Of a DNA stretch of 56,140 nt, positions 41,931 to 50,169 are shown one piece after another. The translations under genes were made by a program, and so were the position numbers. The notes below the pieces were generated by a model, which was not told where the DNA came from, made no database searches, and saw nothing but the letters and a program-made list of their open reading frames with translations. Position 1 is the first letter of the stretch; every line of letters begins with the position of its first letter. Source of the DNA: an uncultured Collinsella sp. (GTDB taxonomy: Bacteria > Actinomycetota > Coriobacteriia > Coriobacteriales > Coriobacteriaceae); NCBI GenBank assembly GCA_900759045.1, contig CAAETU010000073.1:1-56140 (forward strand), written 5' to 3'.

Positions 41931-44900
41931 TATGCATTCACGACCTTTCCGGTTTCGCGATCGAGTTTTTGCGAGACGACGCGGCTGACGCCGTCGGCTT
42001 GCATCGAGACGCCGTAGAGGACGTCAGCGTCCTCCATAGTACGGCGCTGATGCGAGATAACCAAGAGCTGCGTATCGGAACGCAAAACATCGAGCGCGCC
42101 GATGAGCTTGGACAGGTTGGCGTCATCGAGTGCCGCCTCGACCTCGTCCAGCACATAGAACGGCACCGTACGCGTGCGATACACGGCAAAGAGCAGGGCG
42201 AGCGCCGTCAGGCTCTTCTCGCCGCCCGACATGAGCATCATCTTGCTGATGCGCTTGCCACGCGGCTGCGCCACGACCTCGATGCCTGTCTCGGCCGGAT
42301 GCTCGGGATCGGTCATCTCCAGATGTGCCTGGCCACCCGGGAACAGCATGGCGAAGATCTCGCGGAAGTTCGCATCGACCTTCTCAAAGGTCACCAGGAA
42401 GGCTTTACGCATCTTGCGGTCGATGGCCACCGTGATCTTGGTGAGCGCCTTGCGTGCGCTCTCAAGATCGGCCAGCTGCTCCTCAATGTAATCGGCGCGG
42501 CGCTTGAGCTGCTCGTACTCCTCCATGGCAACCTGGTTCACAGGGCCCAGGTTGTTGATCTGGCGCACGAGCTGGTTAAGCTCGCGCTCGGCGGCATCGC
42601 GGTCGGTAGGCGCAGGAAGCATGAGCGCTTCCTCGAGCACCGTGGTGCCATCGGCGGTAATGGCCTTGATGGCCGCCTCTACCTGCACCTCGAGCTTGCC
42701 GCGTGCGACCTTGAACTCGTTTTGCGTCGCCGTGGCGGCATCGACCCGCTCCTTGGCACGAGCAACCTCGGCCTTGGCGTCTTCGATGGTCTTCTTAAGC
42801 GAGGCCGAGTCCGCCTCCTCGAGCGAAGCCTGGTCACGCAGACGCGCGGCCCAATCCGACGCGCGCTCCAGAAGGGCCGAATAGCGCTCGTGCATAGGGT
42901 CGACGCGCAGACGCAGCAACTCGAGCGAGCGCGAAGCCTGGCGTGCTCCGCGGATACGGCGGTCGTTGCCCTCCAGGCGATGCTCCAGGTCGGGCACGCG
43001 GCCCTTCAGCGAACGCAGACGCTCGCTCGTCTGAGCCAGGCGGACCTTGGCATCGGCGAGCTTGCCGGCTGCCTCGGAATCGTCACGACGCACGCGATCG
43101 AGCTCGTCGTTGGCTTCGGCAATCTGGAGACCCAGGTCGCTTGCCTGCGCGCGGGCCTCGTCACGCGAACGGGTGAGCTCGTCAACGCGCGGGCGCGCAG
43201 CGCGAACGGCCTCGGCGGCCTGCTCGCGACGCTTGGAAATGCGCACGCGCTCGACCTCGGCGTTGTTGGCGCTTTGCTCCAGGCGGCCGATCTCGGAGAG
43301 CAGCGAGCGGCGCTCGCCCTCAAGACGGGCGATCTCGCCGGCGGCATCGCCCTCAGCGGCACGCGCCTCCTCGACGGCCGCATTGGCCTCGACGACCTGA
43401 TCCGACACATGCTCAAACACGACAGCCAAATCGGGCTCAAGGCCCTCCAGCTCGCGAATGTGACGCTTGCGCTCCAGAGCACCCGAAGCCTCGCCGGCAT
43501 CGAGTCCCACGCGCACCAGGCCGCCACAGCTCACGCGGGCGCCATCGGGCGTCACATAGGTCACACCGTCAACGACTGGTGCCGCCAGCGCGGCAGCCAA
43601 GTCATCGACCACGTAATAGCCGCCGAGCAGGGCCTCGACAACCGGGCCATACCCGGAACGCACGGACAGACGGTCGACCAGACGCGAACCGGCAGCACCC
43701 TTAGCAGCAGCACCGCCGCTCACGCCGCGCGCCACCAGCAGCGCCTCGCCCGAGGCCTTCTTTTGGTCCAGAGCCGCACGACCGGCACGCTCAAGCGTGG
43801 CGGCGTCATCAAATAGCAAGGCATCGATATCGCCGGCAAGCAGCTGCTCGACCAAGCCCTCGAGCTCACGAGGAGCCTCGAGCACGTCGCCTAGACGACC
43901 CGAGACATCATCGCCCATCGCGCCCATCAGACGGCTCACCAGCGGCGAGCTGTCGGCCATGCGGGCATCGAGCTTCTTTTGGCTGGCAAGCTCCGAGCGC
44001 ACCTCGGAAAGTTTGTTGCGCGCCTCACTCTCACGATTACGCAAGTCCTTCAACGCCGCACGGGCGACCTCGGTGGCCTCGCGAGCATCAATCTGGGCCT
44101 GGCGGGCCTGATCGAGCGCACCGTCAAGTTCCTCAGCGCGGTCGCGACGGCTCTCGAGCGAGGCCGTGACCTCCTCGAGCTGCTCGTCGATCTGCTCCAG
44201 GCGCGAGGCGTACATGTTGTCCTCGACCTCGGCGTTGCTCAGCGAGTCCTTCACCTTGGCGAGCTCGAGCGCGGCGTTATCGGCCACACGCTGCACATCG
44301 CGCTGCTCGCGCGTGAGCTGCGAAATCTGATTGTCGAGCGCCACGCGACGCTCGTGGAGCTGGGCGGCGGCAGGACCGGCGGCGTCAACGTCGTCCTGCG
44401 CCTGCATGTGCGCACCGGTCACTTCCTCAAGCTGGGCACGCGCATCCTCGAGCTCCTCGACCACGCGACGACGCTGATGCTCGGAGCTCGAGATCTGGCC
44501 GCGCATGTCGGACAGGCGCGACACCATGTTGTGGCCCTTTTCCTCGAGTAGGCGCATGTCGGAGTTGATGCGGCCGACCACGTCTTGCATATGACGGCGC
44601 TGCTCGCCCAGATCACCCACAAACAGGCCCTTTTCCTCGAGCATGACCTGGAGCTTCTCGAGCTCGCGCTCCTTTTCGCCCAAGCGGTATTGCGCAAGCT
44701 CAAGCTCGGCAGCGCCCTCCTTGGAGCGGCTCTCCAGGTCGTTCCACTGCGACTGCAGCGAACGAAGCTCGTCGACGGCCAGCATCTGCGTAAGCTCGTT
44801 CGCACGCGAGGACAGCTCTTTGTACTTGCGCGCGCGATCGACCTGACGCTCCAGCGGCCGCAGCTGGCGGGCGATCTCCTTATTGATGTCGCGGGCACGG

Positions 44901-45466
44901 GTCAGGTGCTCGTCCATCGATTTAATCTTTTTGAGCGCACGCTCCTTGCGGCGCTTGTGCTTGGAGATGCCGGCAGCCTCCTCGATCAGGGCGCGGCGCT
45001 CCTCGGGGCGGCTCTGCAAAATGGCGTCGAGCTTGCCCTGGCTGATGATGGAATGCGTATCCTTGCCCAGGCCCGAATCGTGCAGGATGTCCTGAATCTC
45101 CATCAGGCGGCACGGGCTCGAGTTGATGAGGTACTCGCTTTCGCCCGAGCGGTACATGCGACGGGTAATAGCGACCTCGTCAAAGTCGACGGGCAGCATA
45201 TGGTCCGAGTTATCGAGCACCAGCGTGACCTCGGCGACACCCACCGGCTTGCGCGCCGACGAGCCCGAGAAGATGACGTCCTCCATGGCCTGGCCGCGCA
45301 GCTGCTTGGCACTCTGCTCGCCCAGGACCCACAGAATCGAGTCGGAGATGTTCGATTTTCCCGAGCCGTTGGGACCGACGATGACGGTCAGGCCCGGCTC
45401 AAATGACATATGGGCGCGGTCGGCAAACGACTTGAACCCTTTGAGCGTGAGGGACTTGAGATACAC
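41930..45466 (-). CDS. smc: Chromosome segregation protein SMC
   Basis: A 1178-residue ring-forming ATPase that organises the chromosome. The N-terminal Walker A is GPNGSGKSN (31-39). Two long coiled-coil arms flank a hinge at about 500-660, which is unusually rich in Gly/Ala (a run near GGAAAKGAAGSR). The C-terminal signature is LMSGGEKSLTALALL and Walker B is FYVLDEVEAALDDAN. It starts with GTG preceded by GAGGAA, ten bases past rnc, and couples to ftsY. Partner genes scpA/scpB are not in the window. Confidence 0.96.
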   Translation of the reverse strand: MYLKSLTLKGFKSFADRAHMSFEPGLTVIVGPNGSGKSNISDSILWVLGEQSAKQLRGQAMEDVIFSGSSARKPVGVAEVTLVLDNSDHMLPVDFDEVAITRRMYRSGESEYLINSSPCRLMEIQDILHDSGLGKDTHSIISQGKLDAILQSRPEERRALIEEAAGISKHKRRKERALKKIKSMDEHLTRARDINKEIARQLRPLERQVDRARKYKELSSRANELTQMLAVDELRSLQSQWNDLESRSKEGAAELELAQYRLGEKERELEKLQVMLEEKGLFVGDLGEQRRHMQDVVGRINSDMRLLEEKGHNMVSRLSDMRGQISSSEHQRRRVVEELEDARAQLEEVTGAHMQAQDDVDAAGPAAAQLHERRVALDNQISQLTREQRDVQRVADNAALELAKVKDSLSNAEVEDNMYASRLEQIDEQLEEVTASLESRRDRAEELDGALDQARQAQIDAREATEVARAALKDLRNRESEARNKLSEVRSELASQKKLDARMADSSPLVSRLMGAMGDDVSGRLGDVLEAPRELEGLVEQLLAGDIDALLFDDAATLERAGRAALDQKKASGEALLVARGVSGGAAAKGAAGSRLVDRLSVRSGYGPVVEALLGGYYVVDDLAAALAAPVVDGVTYVTPDGARVSCGGLVRVGLDAGEASGALERKRHIRELEGLEPDLAVVFEHVSDQVVEANAAVEEARAAEGDAAGEIARLEGERRSLLSEIGRLEQSANNAEVERVRISKRREQAAEAVRAARPRVDELTRSRDEARAQASDLGLQIAEANDELDRVRRDDSEAAGKLADAKVRLAQTSERLRSLKGRVPDLEHRLEGNDRRIRGARQASRSLELLRLRVDPMHERYSALLERASDWAARLRDQASLEEADSASLKKTIEDAKAEVARAKERVDAATATQNEFKVARGKLEVQVEAAIKAITADGTTVLEEALMLPAPTDRDAAERELNQLVRQINNLGPVNQVAMEEYEQLKRRADYIEEQLADLESARKALTKITVAIDRKMRKAFLVTFEKVDANFREIFAMLFPGGQAHLEMTDPEHPAETGIEVVAQPRGKRISKMMLMSGGEKSLTALALLFAVYRTRTVPFYVLDEVEAALDDANLSKLIGALDVLRSDTQLLVISHQRRTMEDADVLYGVSMQADGVSRVVSQKLDRETGKVVNA

Positions 45467-45476
45467 GGTTCCTCGC

Positions 45477-46202
45477 TTAAACAGGCTTCTTGTTAAGAAT
45501 CACGCCGTTGGTGGTGTAGCCCATGCGGTCGAGCGCCTCGAGTGCAGCGGCCCCCTCGGCCTCCTTCTTGGAGGAACCGGTGCCGCGGCCCTGGCGAATA
45601 CCGTCGATGAGCACCACAGCGGTAAAGGTGGGCGCATGTGCGGGGCCCTCGGAGCCGACCAGCTTATACGCGGGAGGCTCGTGGCCGTCTGCCTGCACGC
45701 ACTCCTGCAAGAACGACTTGGGGTTCGCGGGGTGCTCGGCACGCTCGGTGGCCAGGTGCGGCTTAAGCGTACGGTGGATGAACTCCGCCGCCGCATCCCA
45801 ACCGGCATCCAGATACAACGCGCCCACGAGCGACTCGTAAACGTTCTCAAGCGCCGAGTGCAGGCCGCGCGCGCCGGTACCGGTCTCGGAGGCGCCAAAG
45901 ATGATGATGTCGTCGATACCCAGCTCGTGCGACACCTCGGACAGCGTGGCGCCCGAGACAAGGGACACCTTCAGGCGCGTGAGCTTGCCCTCGTCAAACT
46001 CGGGATAGGACTCGAAGAGCGAACGGGCCACCACGGCGCCTAAAATGGAATCGCCCAAAAATTCAAGGCGCTCATAGCTGGCAGAGACCGGCAGGCCCTC
46101 GACGGCCGAGGGATGCGTGAGCGCCGCGCGCAGCAGCACCTTGTTATTGAACTCATGGCCCAGAATCTCCTGGGCGCGCGTGAGTCGTTCAGACAAAGCC
46201 AA
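45477..46202 (-). CDS. rnc: Ribonuclease III
   Basis: A 241-residue dsRNA endonuclease. The catalytic domain carries the ERLEFLGDSILG signature (Glu and Asp metal ligands) and NVYESLVGALYLDAGW with the second Glu/Asp set. A C-terminal dsRNA-binding domain ends with GTGSSKKEAEGAAALEAL. It starts with TTG supported by AAGGAGG eight bases upstream. It sits between acpP and smc, the classic acpP-rnc-smc order. Confidence 0.96.
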   Translation of the reverse strand: MALSERLTRAQEILGHEFNNKVLLRAALTHPSAVEGLPVSASYERLEFLGDSILGAVVARSLFESYPEFDEGKLTRLKVSLVSGATLSEVSHELGIDDIIIFGASETGTGARGLHSALENVYESLVGALYLDAGWDAAAEFIHRTLKPHLATERAEHPANPKSFLQECVQADGHEPPAYKLVGSEGPAHAPTFTAVVLIDGIRQGRGTGSSKKEAEGAAALEALDRMGYTTNGVILNKKPV

Positions 46203-46205
46203 GAC

Positions 46206-46448
46206 TTAGGCCTCCTTGGCGTTTTCGATCGCGTCGACGGCGTCGGCGACAGAGTTGAGCGACAGCAGGGTCTCGTCATCGATTTCGAGGTCGAACTCGT
46301 CCTCGATGGCCGTCACCAGCTGCAGACGCTCGAGCGAATCGGCATCGAGATCGTCAAAAGTGGTCTCGTCGCTAATGTCGGCGACATCGACGCCCAGCAC
46401 GTCAGCGGCGACTTCGGCGATCTTATCGAAGATTTCGGAGCGGTCCAT
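46206..46448 (-). CDS. acpP: Acyl carrier protein
   Basis: An 80-residue acidic four-helix protein that carries fatty acyl chains on phosphopantetheine. The attachment site is Ser38 in DLDADSLERLQL. Length and acidity are standard. GAGGAA precedes the ATG. It is between plsX and rnc; the fatty acid synthase genes that often follow plsX (fabD, fabG, fabF) are not here. Confidence 0.96.
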   Translation of the reverse strand: MDRSEIFDKIAEVAADVLGVDVADISDETTFDDLDADSLERLQLVTAIEDEFDLEIDDETLLSLNSVADAVDAIENAKEA

Positions 46449-46562
46449 AGCGCTTCCTCTCGTATGTCATGGAACACAACACAACACGGCAATCGAAGCC
46501 GCGTTGCAATACGGCTCCGATTCTACCCCACACGGTACAGGTTGGGCCACGTAACGGGGCTC

Positions 46563-47582
46563 TTACAAAACGATACCGTCCATGGAATTGGCAACGTCCT
46601 GGACAAGCCCGACGCGCACGGCCTGAGCCGCGGCAAGCGTACCGTTCTTGACGGCCTCGACTGACGTAGCACCGTGGCCGATCAACACGACGCCGCGCAG
46701 GCCCAGCAGGATCGCACCGCCCTTGGCATCGCCCGAAAGCTTAGCCTTAATCTGGCGCATCTGCTTTTTAATGAGCAGCGCGGCGATCTTGGTGCCGAGC
46801 GAGGACATAAAGGCACCCTTGAGCTCCTGAAGCAAAAACTTGGCAGCGCCCTCGGTGGCCTTGAGCGCGATGTTGCCCGACATGCCATCGGCGACCACGA
46901 CGTCAAAATTACCCGACGTAAGATCGGTGCCCTCGCAGTTGCCCACAAAGCCGGGAACAGCGGCCTTCATGGCCGGGAAGCACGACTTGGTGAAGTTGGA
47001 GCCCTTCTCGTCCTCGGTGCCGTTGGCAAGCAGGCCCACGCGAGGATGCTCGATGCCCAAAACCACGCGGGCATAGGCAGCACCCATCTGGGCGAAGCGC
47101 ACCATATCGTCCACCGTGACATCGGGATTGGCGCCCATATCGCACAGCACCGTCAGGCCACCGGCACGATTGGGCAGTGCGTTGGTCAAGCACGGACGGA
47201 CCGGCTGCTTCTTGCCCTCTGCCAAATACCTAAACGGCGTGACGTAGGCCGTGGCGGCAGCGGTCATGGCACCGGTCGAGCCGGCCGAGAAAAACGCGTC
47301 CGCATTGCCCTTCTTAATGGCACGACATGCAAGCACGATCGAGGACTTGCGCTTGGTCATCACAGCGCGGATGGGATCGTCCTCCATGCTGATGACGTCG
47401 GGGGCTTCCAAGGCCTCCACGCGGGCATGCGCTGCGGCAAAGGGGTTGACGATTTCGGCGGGACCGACGGCCAAAATCTCGATCTCGGAATCTGCCGCAA
47501 GCGCAGCCTCGATACCATCGAGAACAACCTGGGGCTTCTCGTCTCCGCCCACAACGTCTACACAAACGCGAACGTTACTCAT
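46563..47582 (-). CDS. plsX: Phosphate acyltransferase PlsX
   Basis: A 339-residue enzyme that makes acyl-phosphate from acyl-ACP for phosphatidic acid synthesis. It opens with VRVCVDVVGGDEKPQVVLDG, then has DPIRAVMTKRKSSI, AFFSAGSTGAMTAAATAYV, CDMGANPDV, NGTEDEKGSNF and VADGMSGNIALKATEG. AAGGAG stands before the ATG. A terminator-like hairpin lies between it and the upstream rpmF. It supplies the lipid branch of this gene series together with acpP. Confidence 0.96.
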   Translation of the reverse strand: MSNVRVCVDVVGGDEKPQVVLDGIEAALAADSEIEILAVGPAEIVNPFAAAHARVEALEAPDVISMEDDPIRAVMTKRKSSIVLACRAIKKGNADAFFSAGSTGAMTAAATAYVTPFRYLAEGKKQPVRPCLTNALPNRAGGLTVLCDMGANPDVTVDDMVRFAQMGAAYARVVLGIEHPRVGLLANGTEDEKGSNFTKSCFPAMKAAVPGFVGNCEGTDLTSGNFDVVVADGMSGNIALKATEGAAKFLLQELKGAFMSSLGTKIAALLIKKQMRQIKAKLSGDAKGGAILLGLRGVVLIGHGATSVEAVKNGTLAAAQAVRVGLVQDVANSMDGIVL

Positions 47583-47599
47583 TTCATATGCTCCTTATA

Positions 47600-47630
47600 C
47601 AAAAATGGCCGACTCATTGAGCCGGCCATT
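47600..47630 (-). terminator. Terminator or attenuator between rpmF and plsX
   Basis: On the minus strand AATGGCCGGCTC pairs with GAGTCGGCCATT (one G-U pair) around AAT, and the stem runs into TTTTT. It should end part of the rpmF transcript before plsX. A dyad GTTCCA-N2-TGGAAC at 47634-47647 lies just upstream. Confidence 0.6.
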
Positions 47631-47670
47631 GTGGTTCCAGTTGGAACGGCATCGTATCCAGAGTATACAG

Positions 47671-47850
47671 TTACTCGGTAACGATAACCTCGCGGTCCTT
47701 GTAGAAACCGCAGCTGGGGCACACGTGGTGCGGGAGCTTAACAGCGCCGCAACGGGGGCACGTGGACTGAGCCGCAGCCGAGATCTTCATGTTGGCGGAA
47801 CGACGGGTATGGGTGCGGATACGACCCTGCTTTTGTTTAGGTACGGGCAT
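47671..47850 (-). CDS. rpmF: Ribosomal protein L32
   Basis: A 59-residue zinc-binding large-subunit protein. It begins MPVPKQKQGRIRTHTRRS and carries the four-Cys site CPRC...CPSC, with the end GFYKDREVIVTE. GAAGG lies before the ATG. It sits between the DUF177 gene and plsX, the DUF177-rpmF-plsX order known from many bacteria. Confidence 0.96.
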   Translation of the reverse strand: MPVPKQKQGRIRTHTRRSANMKISAAAQSTCPRCGAVKLPHHVCPSCGFYKDREVIVTE

Positions 47851-47914
47851 AGTGACCTTCCTTATGAACTATCCAGTGTGGCGATTACGCGCAAGTAGCG
47901 ATACTACCACAGTT

Positions 47915-48469
47915 TTACTCGTCAAGCTTGAGATTCTTCAATGCTGCAAATGGATTTTCCGTGGCAGCGGCCCATTCGGCCTCCGCCTTGGCGGCGCAAT
48001 CGCATTGCTCGACGTTGAGATTGATGCCACAGGTGGGGCAAAGGCCGCGGCAATCGGGCTTGCACAGGACAACGAACGGCGTGTCCATGACGACCGCGTC
48101 GTTGATGGGCTCGCCCAGATCGACAATGCGATCCTCGCCCAGCAACTCGTAGCCGTCTTCGTAGGCCTCGGGGTCCTCGGGCTCGTTAAAGAGGTAGAAC
48201 TCCTCGATCTCGCCTGCGATATCAAACGATGCGGCCTCCAGGCAGCGATCGCACTCGCCGGTGGCGTGAGCGCGGACCATGCCCGAAAGCAGAACACCGG
48301 TACCGGCGTTGGTAAAGACCACGTCGTAGGAAATGCCGTCCTGCAGCTGATACTCCTTCTCGCCCACCGTGTAGGTGGCGACATCGACCTTGCCGGTCAG
48401 CGGATAAGAGTCTCCGGGAAACTCGAGCTGCTCGGAAAGATCGACGGTTACGCTCGGGAACTCAGCCAT
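47915..48469 (-). CDS. DUF177/YceD family protein
   Basis: A 184-residue member of the YceD/DUF177 family, which is linked to 23S rRNA accumulation in other bacteria. The central GECDRCLEAASFDIAGEIEEFY and the C-terminal CKPDCRGLCPTCGINLN give paired Cys motifs. The ATG overlaps the stop of the preceding coiled-coil gene (TAATG). It stands directly before rpmF, its regular neighbour. Confidence 0.9.
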   Translation of the reverse strand: MAEFPSVTVDLSEQLEFPGDSYPLTGKVDVATYTVGEKEYQLQDGISYDVVFTNAGTGVLLSGMVRAHATGECDRCLEAASFDIAGEIEEFYLFNEPEDPEAYEDGYELLGEDRIVDLGEPINDAVVMDTPFVVLCKPDCRGLCPTCGINLNVEQCDCAAKAEAEWAAATENPFAALKNLKLDE

Positions 48470-48966
48470 TACCACTGACCGTTCTGCTGGGCGGCGCCCT
48501 CGTTGAGCTGCTGACGGCAACGAGTGACGGTGCCGGTCAGACTCTTAAGGTTCTCCTCGAGGTGCGTAAAGACCTGCTCGGCGTAATCCTCGGCGGCATA
48601 ACGCGTCTCGCGCTCGTACTGCTGGGCACGGTCGCGGATGTCGTCGGCCTGCTGCTGGGCTAAGCGGACGATCTCCTGCTCACCGGCAATGGTGAGCGCC
48701 TGCTGCTGAGCATCGGCAATGATGGAATCGGCCTGGGCGGCGGCGGAGGCCATAAGCTCCTCGCGCTCTTTGAGGATACGGCGGGACTTCTGCCACTCCT
48801 CGGGATAGCTCATGCGGATCTCATCGAGGATGTTAAAGAAGACGTCGGCGTCGATAACCTTCATCTGGGCGTTCTTGCCGAACGGCGTCTTAGCCTCTTC
48901 GATGAGCCCCTCGAGCTCGTCGACAAGACTCACGATCCTGTCGCCAGGAAAATTCTCGCCCGGCAT
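48469..48966 (-). CDS. Coiled-coil protein of unknown function, DivIVA/SepIVA-like in layout
   Basis: 165 residues. The N-terminal third (RIVSLVDELEGLIEEAKTPF...VIDADVFFNILDEIRMSYPEEW) is a conserved-looking domain. The rest is a Gln/Ala/Glu-rich coiled coil (about 60-150) with a short polar tail. The layout resembles small coiled-coil cell-division proteins found next to coaD/rsmD in actinobacteria; no enzyme motif is visible. AAGGAG precedes the ATG at 48966. It is coupled to the DUF177 gene. Confidence 0.75.
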   Translation of the reverse strand: MPGENFPGDRIVSLVDELEGLIEEAKTPFGKNAQMKVIDADVFFNILDEIRMSYPEEWQKSRRILKEREELMASAAAQADSIIADAQQQALTIAGEQEIVRLAQQQADDIRDRAQQYERETRYAAEDYAEQVFTHLEENLKSLTGTVTRCRQQLNEGAAQQNGQW

Positions 48967-49034
48967 CCGGTCTCCTTTCATAGGTAACATATCATCGTGT
49001 TAGTTTACCACATGCCACCAGGCAATAAAAAACG

Positions 49035-49532
49035 TCACGAAAAGCGATGTTTGAGTGCTTCGACCACGTTGGGCGGCACAAACGTCGACACGTCGCTGCC
49101 AAGCGACGCGATCTGGCGCACCACCGAACTCGAGATATAGCCGTACTGCGGAGCACTCATGACAAAGATGGACTCCAGCTCGCTATCCAGGCGATAGTTG
49201 AGGTCGGCCTGCTGCAACTCGTACTCAAAGTCGGTCATGGCGCGCAGACCCTTAACGACGGCACCCGCCCTCTGTTCACGTGCAAAGTCGACCAGCAGGC
49301 CGGTGAAGGGCAGTACCTCGACGCCGTCCAAATCACCGAGGGCCTCGCGGGCCAGCGCCACGCGCTCGTCGAGCATAAAGGTGGTACCCACGCCGTTTTT
49401 ACCCTGCGATTCGGCCACGGCGACGATCACGCTGGGAAAGATACGGCGAGCTCGGCGGATCACGTCGATATGGCCAAAGGTGATGGGATCGAAGGTGCCC
49501 GGGACGATCACGCGGTTGATGGTGTCATTCAT
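49035..49532 (-). CDS. coaD: Phosphopantetheine adenylyltransferase
   Basis: A 165-residue enzyme that adenylates phosphopantetheine in coenzyme A synthesis. It has the nucleotidyltransferase signature GTFDPITFGHIDVIRRA and the late ISSSVVRQIASLG. The ATG at 49532 has GGAGG upstream and overlaps rsmD by eight bases. The rsmD-coaD pair is almost universal in Gram-positive bacteria. Confidence 0.96.
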   Translation of the reverse strand: MNDTINRVIVPGTFDPITFGHIDVIRRARRIFPSVIVAVAESQGKNGVGTTFMLDERVALAREALGDLDGVEVLPFTGLLVDFAREQRAGAVVKGLRAMTDFEYELQQADLNYRLDSELESIFVMSAPQYGYISSSVVRQIASLGSDVSTFVPPNVVEALKHRFS

Positions 49533-50169
49533 GGGTGTCCTCCGAAGGCACATCCTCGTCATTTTCGTTCTCGTCAGCATGGTCGTTCTCGTCCTCGGCC
49601 ACCCAGCGCAGCAAGTCAACCGAGGTAATGCCGTAGCGCTTCTCTCGCACGGTCTTGAAACAAGCCGGATGAGCACCTGCATCGGCTGCGGCATGTTCAA
49701 AAAGGGCAAAGGCCCCGGGCGCCAGCAGTCCCTGCTGGGAAAGATTTTGCAGCAGCTCCTCGACCGGCTCGGCGCCAAAGGCATAGGGCGGGTCGAGCAA
49801 GATCAGGTCAAAGGGACCACCCGGCACACGGCCGCGCGAGGCGCTCGCCAACACATCGCCGGTAACGACACGCCAACGCGAGCGGTCGCGGCACAGCGAC
49901 TCGATATTCTTGGTGATCAGACGGGCGGCATTGCGATCGATCTCGAACGTGGTGAGCGAGCGGGCGCCACGCGAGAGCATCTCGATTCCCAGGGCGCCGG
50001 AGCCGCCAAAGGCGTCCAGCACGCGGACCTCGTACAGATCGAAGTCGAACGCCGACATGACCATGGACGCGCATGCCTCGCGCACGCGATCGGTCGTGGG
50101 ACGGGTGACATCGCGCCCACGCGGCTCTTCGATCTTGCGGCCGCGCCATTCACCGCCGATGATTCTCAT
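49525..50169 (-). CDS. rsmD: 16S rRNA (guanine966-N2)-methyltransferase
   Basis: A 214-residue Rossmann methyltransferase that modifies G966 of 16S rRNA. It has MRIIGGEWRGRKI, RPTTDRVREA, the SAM motif VLDAFGGSGALGIEMLSRGA and the catalytic LDPPY. The last 25 residues are an acidic Asp/Glu/Asn-rich tail. The start overlaps the recG stop (ATGA). Confidence 0.95.
   Translation of the reverse strand: MRIIGGEWRGRKIEEPRGRDVTRPTTDRVREACASMVMSAFDFDLYEVRVLDAFGGSGALGIEMLSRGARSLTTFEIDRNAARLITKNIESLCRDRSRWRVVTGDVLASASRGRVPGGPFDLILLDPPYAFGAEPVEELLQNLSQQGLLAPGAFALFEHAAADAGAHPACFKTVREKRYGITSVDLLRWVAEDENDHADENENDEDVPSEDTHE

Noticed and set aside
49533..49784. N-terminal extension of coaD
   Set aside because: The frame stays open upstream of the coaD start but overlaps rsmD in another frame, and the extra residues are Arg/Pro/Ser-rich with no family match. 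The ATG at 49532 with GGAGG is the start.
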